Assembly: GCF_023008545.1 (NCBI RefSeq)
Contig: NZ_CP095397.1
Span: 1,426,001-1,490,000 of the forward strand
Direction: 5' to 3'
Length of the DNA stretch: 64,000 nucleotides
From: Natribaculum luteum
Lineage (GTDB): Archaea; Halobacteriota; Halobacteria; Halobacteriales; Natrialbaceae
Shown here: positions 60,343-64,000 of the stretch, in pieces
Layout of the letters: each line of letters opens with the position of its first letter
Position numbering within the stretch: the first letter of the stretch is position 1
Notes under the pieces: generated by a model
Told to the model about the DNA's origin: nothing
Databases searched by the model: none
Seen by the model: only the letters and a program-made list of their open reading frames with translations
Position numbers and translations under genes: made by a program

Positions 60343-61572
60343 ATGTTCGACAGTCTGAAGGAGAAACTCGGGAGCTTCCGCAAAGACGTCGAGGAGACGG
60401 CCGAGGAGAAAGCCGAACCCGTCGACGACGAAGAACTCGAGGAGGAGGAACTCGAAGCGGAGGCAGAACTCGAGGAGGAGTCGCTCGAGCCGGCGACGGA
60501 AGCCGACGAAGACGCCGTCGAGTCCACTGCAGAACCCGCCGAAGATGTCGGGGAATCCACCGACGCCGACGAGCCCACGGCAGAACCCGACGAGGACCCG
60601 TCGGCAGGCGAGGTCGTTGCGGCCGCAGAACGGGCGGACTCCGAAGAAGACGAGGGGGAAGCCGAGGAGAACAACTCCACTGGCTTCGGTCGCAAGGCGA
60701 AGTCGCTCGTCCGCGGGAAGTTCGTCATCGAGGAAGAGGACCTCGAGGGGCCGCTGCACGAACTCGAGCTCGCCTTGCTCTCGAGCGACGTCGAGATGTC
60801 CGTCTCCGAGGAGATCATCGACAACATCCGCGACGAACTGGTCGGCGAGACCCGGAAGTTCACCACGTCGACGGGCGACGTCGTCGAGGAGGCGCTTCGC
60901 GACGCCATTCTCGACGTGATCAGCGTCGGCCAGTTCGACTTCGACGAGCGCGTGGCGATCGAGGACAAACCACTGGTAATCGTCTTTACCGGTGTCAACG
61001 GCGTCGGCAAGACGACGTCGATCGCGAAGCTGTCGCAGTATCTCGAGGAACGTGGCTACTCGACCGTGATGGCAAACGGCGACACCTACCGTGCGGGGGC
61101 CAACGAACAGATCCGCGAACACGCGGAGGCACTCGACACGAAACTGATCGCCCACGAACAGGGCGGCGACCCCGCCGCGGTGCTGTACGACGCCGTCGAG
61201 TACGCCGAGGCCAACGACGTCGACGTCGTCCTCGGCGATACGGCGGGTCGACTCCACACGAACGAAGGGCTGATGGACCAACTCGAGAAGATCGGCCGCG
61301 TGGTCGACCCCGACATGACGCTGTTCGTCGACGAAGCGGTGGCGGGCCAGGACGCTGTCAACCGCGCCCGTGAGTTCGACGACGCCATCGCGATCGACGG
61401 TGCGATCCTCACGAAAGCCGACGCCGACTCCAACGGTGGCGCGGCGATCTCGATCGCCCACGTCACTGGCAAACCCATCCTCTTTCTCGGCGTCGGCCAG
61501 GAGTACGACGACATAGAGCAGTTCGATCCCGAGCAGATGGCGGATCGATTGCTCGAGACCGACGAGGAGTAA
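60343..61572 (+). CDS. ftsY: Signal recognition particle receptor FtsY
   Basis: The 409-aa GTPase has a very acidic N-terminal domain (residues 1-110, typical of halophilic FtsY), an N domain, and a G domain with P-loop GVNGVGKTTSIAKL near 217-230. Further G motifs are DTYRAGANEQIREHAE, DTAGRLHTNEGLMDQLEKI and LTKADADSNGGAAISI. It binds the ribosome-nascent-chain-SRP complex at the membrane and drives co-translational targeting. ffh is 1.5 kb downstream on the same strand. A palindromic element starts 52 bp after the stop. Confidence 0.97.
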   Translation: MFDSLKEKLGSFRKDVEETAEEKAEPVDDEELEEEELEAEAELEEESLEPATEADEDAVESTAEPAEDVGESTDADEPTAEPDEDPSAGEVVAAAERADSEEDEGEAEENNSTGFGRKAKSLVRGKFVIEEEDLEGPLHELELALLSSDVEMSVSEEIIDNIRDELVGETRKFTTSTGDVVEEALRDAILDVISVGQFDFDERVAIEDKPLVIVFTGVNGVGKTTSIAKLSQYLEERGYSTVMANGDTYRAGANEQIREHAEALDTKLIAHEQGGDPAAVLYDAVEYAEANDVDVVLGDTAGRLHTNEGLMDQLEKIGRVVDPDMTLFVDEAVAGQDAVNRAREFDDAIAIDGAILTKADADSNGGAAISIAHVTGKPILFLGVGQEYDDIEQFDPEQMADRLLETDEE

Positions 61573-61623
61573 CGCGCTCGACCTGCGATCCGTTTTCTCG
61601 CTCCCGTCGCTCGCTCGGTCACT

Positions 61624-61702
61624 CGTACCGATAGCTGTGAGTCTGTCCCGACGCAACCGCGAACCGGCTTGCGGTTGCGTCGGCAACCACTCTCATTATC
61701 AC
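61624..61702 (+). repeat. Dispersed palindromic element, copy 5
   Basis: Left arm CGTACCGATAGCTGTGAGTC, stem CCGACGCAACCGC and GCGGTTGCGTCGG, right arm ending CTCATTATCAC as in copy 2. It lies 52 bp after the ftsY stop. The remainder of 61573-61940 shows no gene; AATTACCCC at 61911-61919 is the likely TATA/BRE zone of tusA. Confidence 0.75.
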
Positions 61703-61940
61703 TTGCCTATCGAGGACGAATCTGTCTCGCGTTCTCCCGCAGAGTATTTTCCAATATTAGCAATACTATGCGGTGGGTTGGACGGCCATCATTCGCCGTA
61801 CACCCGTCAAAACAGCTCGTCAGAATCGTATTGGTCTCGACCACTGTCTCAGGAAGTCCGATTCGAGATCGAGATCGCTACGCTTATGGCGTCGTGTTTG
61901 TATTGTACAATTACCCCAATTCACAACACGGGTACGAACC

Positions 61941-62186
61941 ATGAGCAAGGAATTCGACATCGCAGATTCGCTCGACGTAAAGGGTGCAAGTTGTCCGATG
62001 CCGGTCGTCCGGACGAAGCAGGCGATCGACGACCTGGCAGCAGACGAGGTCCTCGAGGTCGTCGCGACCGACTCCGGGAGCATGAGCGACATCGAGGGCT
62101 GGGCCGACGGCACAGACGGCGTCGAACTCCTGGACCAGGAGGACGGCGACGGCGTCTACAAACACTACGTGAAGAAACTCGAGTAA
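61941..62186 (+). CDS. TusA/SirA-like sulfur-transfer protein
   Basis: The 81-aa protein starts MSKEFDIADSLDVKGASCPM. The CPMP motif (C18-P-M-P) followed by VVRTKQAIDDLAADEVLEVV is the sulfur-accepting site of TusA-family proteins. The ending VYKHYVKKLE completes the small alpha/beta fold. It probably carries persulfide sulfur in relay to the DsrE protein encoded 37 bp downstream. Target pathway (tRNA thiolation, sulfite or other) is not known. Confidence 0.88.
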   Translation: MSKEFDIADSLDVKGASCPMPVVRTKQAIDDLAADEVLEVVATDSGSMSDIEGWADGTDGVELLDQEDGDGVYKHYVKKLE

Positions 62187-62223
62187 ACGCCAGCAGCGTT
62201 CTCCCACTTCCACACTCCGACCC

Positions 62224-62688
62224 ATGTCCGAAACCGACGACACGCAGCAGCAGGAATCGACCGACGACAGTTCGATGACGCTCATCGTCCGCGTCGACGC
62301 GTACGACCAGGTCATCACGCCACTGGCATACGCCTACCTCGGCTCGGCCGTCTACGACGAGGTGAACGTCCTCTTCGTCAACTGGGCGGTGCGACTGCTC
62401 TCCGAGGACGGCCTCGAGGATCGCCTCTCGCCCGCCTCCGCAGATCGGGGGATGACCCTCGAGGAGGTGAAAGCGAGCGTCGAGGCGGGTGGCTTCCCGC
62501 CGGAACTCGACCAGATCGTCGCCGAACTCGGCGCTGCCGACGAGGTCAACCTCTACGGCTGTAGCCGCGCCGCCCGCGTCTTCGACGTCCCCGAGGAGAA
62601 GCTGATCCCCGAGGCCGACGGCATCGAGGGCGCGACCTGGTTCCTCACCGAGAAGGCCGAGACCGCCGACCTCTTCTTGCAGTTCTGA
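62224..62688 (+). CDS. DsrE family sulfur-relay protein
   Basis: A 154-aa protein with an acidic N-terminal extension (MSETDDTQQQESTDDSSMTL), then the DsrE/DsrF fold: YDQVITPLAYAYLGSAVYDE, VNVLFVNWAVRLLSEDGLED, MTLEEVKASVEAGGFPPELDQ and a conserved cysteine in EVNLYGCSRAARVFDVPEEK. DsrE-like proteins with this cysteine accept sulfur from TusA. The pair is therefore a likely operon. The N-terminal extension before the fold is halophile-style. Confidence 0.88.
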   Translation: MSETDDTQQQESTDDSSMTLIVRVDAYDQVITPLAYAYLGSAVYDEVNVLFVNWAVRLLSEDGLEDRLSPASADRGMTLEEVKASVEAGGFPPELDQIVAELGAADEVNLYGCSRAARVFDVPEEKLIPEADGIEGATWFLTEKAETADLFLQF

Positions 62689-62758
62689 GGTCGACGGCTC
62701 CCTGCTACAGTGGACGGATCGACGCACCGCCTTCCGACGACGTTCTCCTCGACCGACT

Positions 62759-62842
62759 CGCACCGTCTGCTGTCCGTCAGTTCCCGAACAGCCGCGACTC
62801 GTCCAGCGGTTTTCGGGACACAGGTATCGCAGGCAGTCTCAC
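62759..62842 (+). repeat. Dispersed palindromic element, copy 6
   Basis: Left arm CACCGTCTGCTGTCCGTC, stem TTCCCGAACAGCCGC and GCGGTTTTCGGGA, right arm GGTATCGCAGGCAGTCTCAC. It begins 71 bp after the DsrE stop. The rest of the gap to ffh (62843-63027) has TTTAA at 62998-63002, 26-30 nt before the ffh ATG, a probable TATA box. Confidence 0.8.
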
Positions 62843-63027
62843 GCGATCATTTCGCTCGCCACCAGGGCGTCGATTTCGGCGATAGCGTGACGACCCGCTG
62901 TCCGTTCTCGAGTCGTAGACGAGCGTCCGTCTGACCGGTTGTCGTCACCGGCCGTGCCTTCGGCCGCCGATTCGCGAACAGCAGTCTAGATAAAGCCTTT
63001 AACGCCGTCGCCCCGTACATCGAGCAA

Positions 63028-64000
63028 ATGGTACTCGACGATCTCGGAAGTTCTCTCCGAGGCACCCTCGACAAACTTCGCGGGAAGTCCCGCATTTCGG
63101 AAGAAGACGTCGAGGAGGTCGTCAAGGAGATCCAGCGGTCGCTACTGCAGGCCGACGTCGACGTCTCGCTCGTGATGGAGCTGTCGGACTCGATCAAAGA
63201 ACGCGCACTCGAGGAAGAGCCGCCAGCGGGGACGCCGGCGCGCGATTTCGTCTTGCGCATCGTCTACGAGGAACTGGTCGATCTCATCGGCGAGTCGACC
63301 GAGCTGCCACTCGAGGAACAGACTATCCTGCTGGCTGGACTGCAGGGGTCGGGGAAGACGACGTCCTCGGCGAAGATGGCGTGGTGGTTCTCGACGAAGG
63401 GGCTCCGTCCGGCAGTGATTCAGACGGACACCTTCCGTCCCGGCGCGTACGACCAGGCAAAGCAGATGTGCGAACGGGCGGAGGTCGACTTCTACGGCGA
63501 CCCCGACGCCGACGACCCCGTCCAGATCGCCCGCGACGGCCTCGAGGCGACCAGCGAGGCGGACGTCCACATCGTGGACACCGCCGGCCGCCACGCCTTA
63601 GAGGACGACCTGATCGCGGAGATCGAGGAGATCGAGTCGGTCGTCGAACCCGACACCTCGCTTCTGGTCCTCGACGCGGCGATCGGGCAGGGCGCGAAAG
63701 ACCAGGCCCAGCAGTTCGACGAGTCGATCGGCATCGACGGCGTCGTCATCACGAAACTCGACGGAACCGCGAAAGGTGGCGGTGCGCTGACGGCGGTCGA
63801 CCAGACCGACTCGTCGATCGCCTTCCTCGGCACCGGCGAGGAGGTCGAGGACATCGAACGCTTCGAGCCCAACGGCTTCATCTCTCGGCTGCTCGGCATG
63901 GGAGACCTGGGCCAGCTCGCAGAACGCGTCGAACGCGCGATGGAGCAGACCCAGGTCGAAGAGGAAGACTGGGACCCCGAGGACATGCTCAAGGGCCAGT
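63028..64000 (+). CDS. ffh: Signal recognition particle 54 kDa protein (Ffh/SRP54), 3' end outside the window
   Basis: 324 complete codons are visible before the window ends. The N domain [20 protein letters not shown] is followed by the GTPase domain: P-loop [13 protein letters not shown] near 104-116, [35 protein letters not shown] and [16 protein letters not shown]. The start of the linker ([18 protein letters not shown]) is present; the methionine-rich M domain that binds 7S RNA and signal peptides lies beyond 64000. It works with FtsY in co-translational targeting. The ATG is set by the TATA box at 62998. Confidence 0.97.
   Translation, partial: MVLDDLGSSLRGTLDKLRGKSRISEEDVEEVVKEIQRSLLQADVDVSLVMELSDSIKERALEEEPPAGTPARDFVLRIVYEELVDLIGESTELPLEEQTILLAGLQGSGKTTSSAKMAWWFSTKGLRPAVIQTDTFRPGAYDQAKQMCERAEVDFYGDPDADDPVQIARDGLEATSEADVHIVDTAGRHALEDDLIAEIEEIESVVEPDTSLLVLDAAIGQGAKDQAQQFDESIGIDGVVITKLDGTAKGGGALTAVDQTDSSIAFLGTGEEVEDIERFEPNGFISRLLGMGDLGQLAERVERAMEQTQVEEEDWDPEDMLKGQ

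Overview
The window is about 64 kb of haloarchaeal chromosome. The DNA is GC-rich, most predicted proteins are strongly acidic, and many genes have a TATA box about 25-30 nt before the start codon (leaderless transcription). It carries archaeal/eukaryal-type genes (RfcS, RadA, Nmd3, aIF6, L31e, L39e, LX, prefoldin alpha, FtsY, SRP54) and several haloarchaea-only small families. The style of the accessory genes suggests a member of the Natrialbales, but the sequence does not fix a genus.

Layout. 1-7.7 kb is a C1/betaine-type metabolic block: the C-terminus of a dimethylglycine/sarcosine dehydrogenase-like flavoenzyme, a threonine/serine ammonia-lyase, a BCCT transporter, SHMT and RidA, with a UspA protein. 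7.7-16 kb holds SAMP2, a bactofilin-like membrane protein, RfcS, a large sensor kinase, TspO and AlaS. 16-20.2 kb is a degraded polymorphic-toxin-like island: a 5'-truncated, frameshifted VWA/TSP3 protein with a C-terminal nuclease-like domain, a coupled immunity-like gene and a recombined fragment, partly AT-rich. 20.2-27.5 kb carries a GATase, a shortened adenylation protein, an alpha/beta hydrolase without a nucleophile serine, glutaryl-CoA dehydrogenase, asparaginase, an MFS carrier and a DCC protein. 27.6-37.5 kb has a ferredoxin, many small conserved haloarchaeal proteins, a tRNA-like gene, an XPD-like helicase and a regulator. 37.6-43.6 kb is a cell-surface module: a 1733-aa subtilisin-family protein with a PGF-CTERM protein downstream. 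44-56.4 kb contains taw2-nmd3, htpX-pspAB, radA, sufU/sufS and membrane and regulatory proteins. 56.6-64 kb is the translation/secretion block (DUF424, TPR, thpR, L39e-L31e-aIF6-LX-pfdA-ftsY, then TusA, DsrE and ffh, the last cut by the window edge).

Two kinds of non-coding structure stand out. One is a dispersed family of about 80-90 bp imperfect palindromes with shared arms, at least six copies, mostly touching or just beyond the 3' end of a gene. The other is a single, nearly perfect 122 bp palindrome. Three ORB-like motifs lie between nmd3 and htpX. No CRISPR array, rRNA gene or intact insertion sequence was seen.
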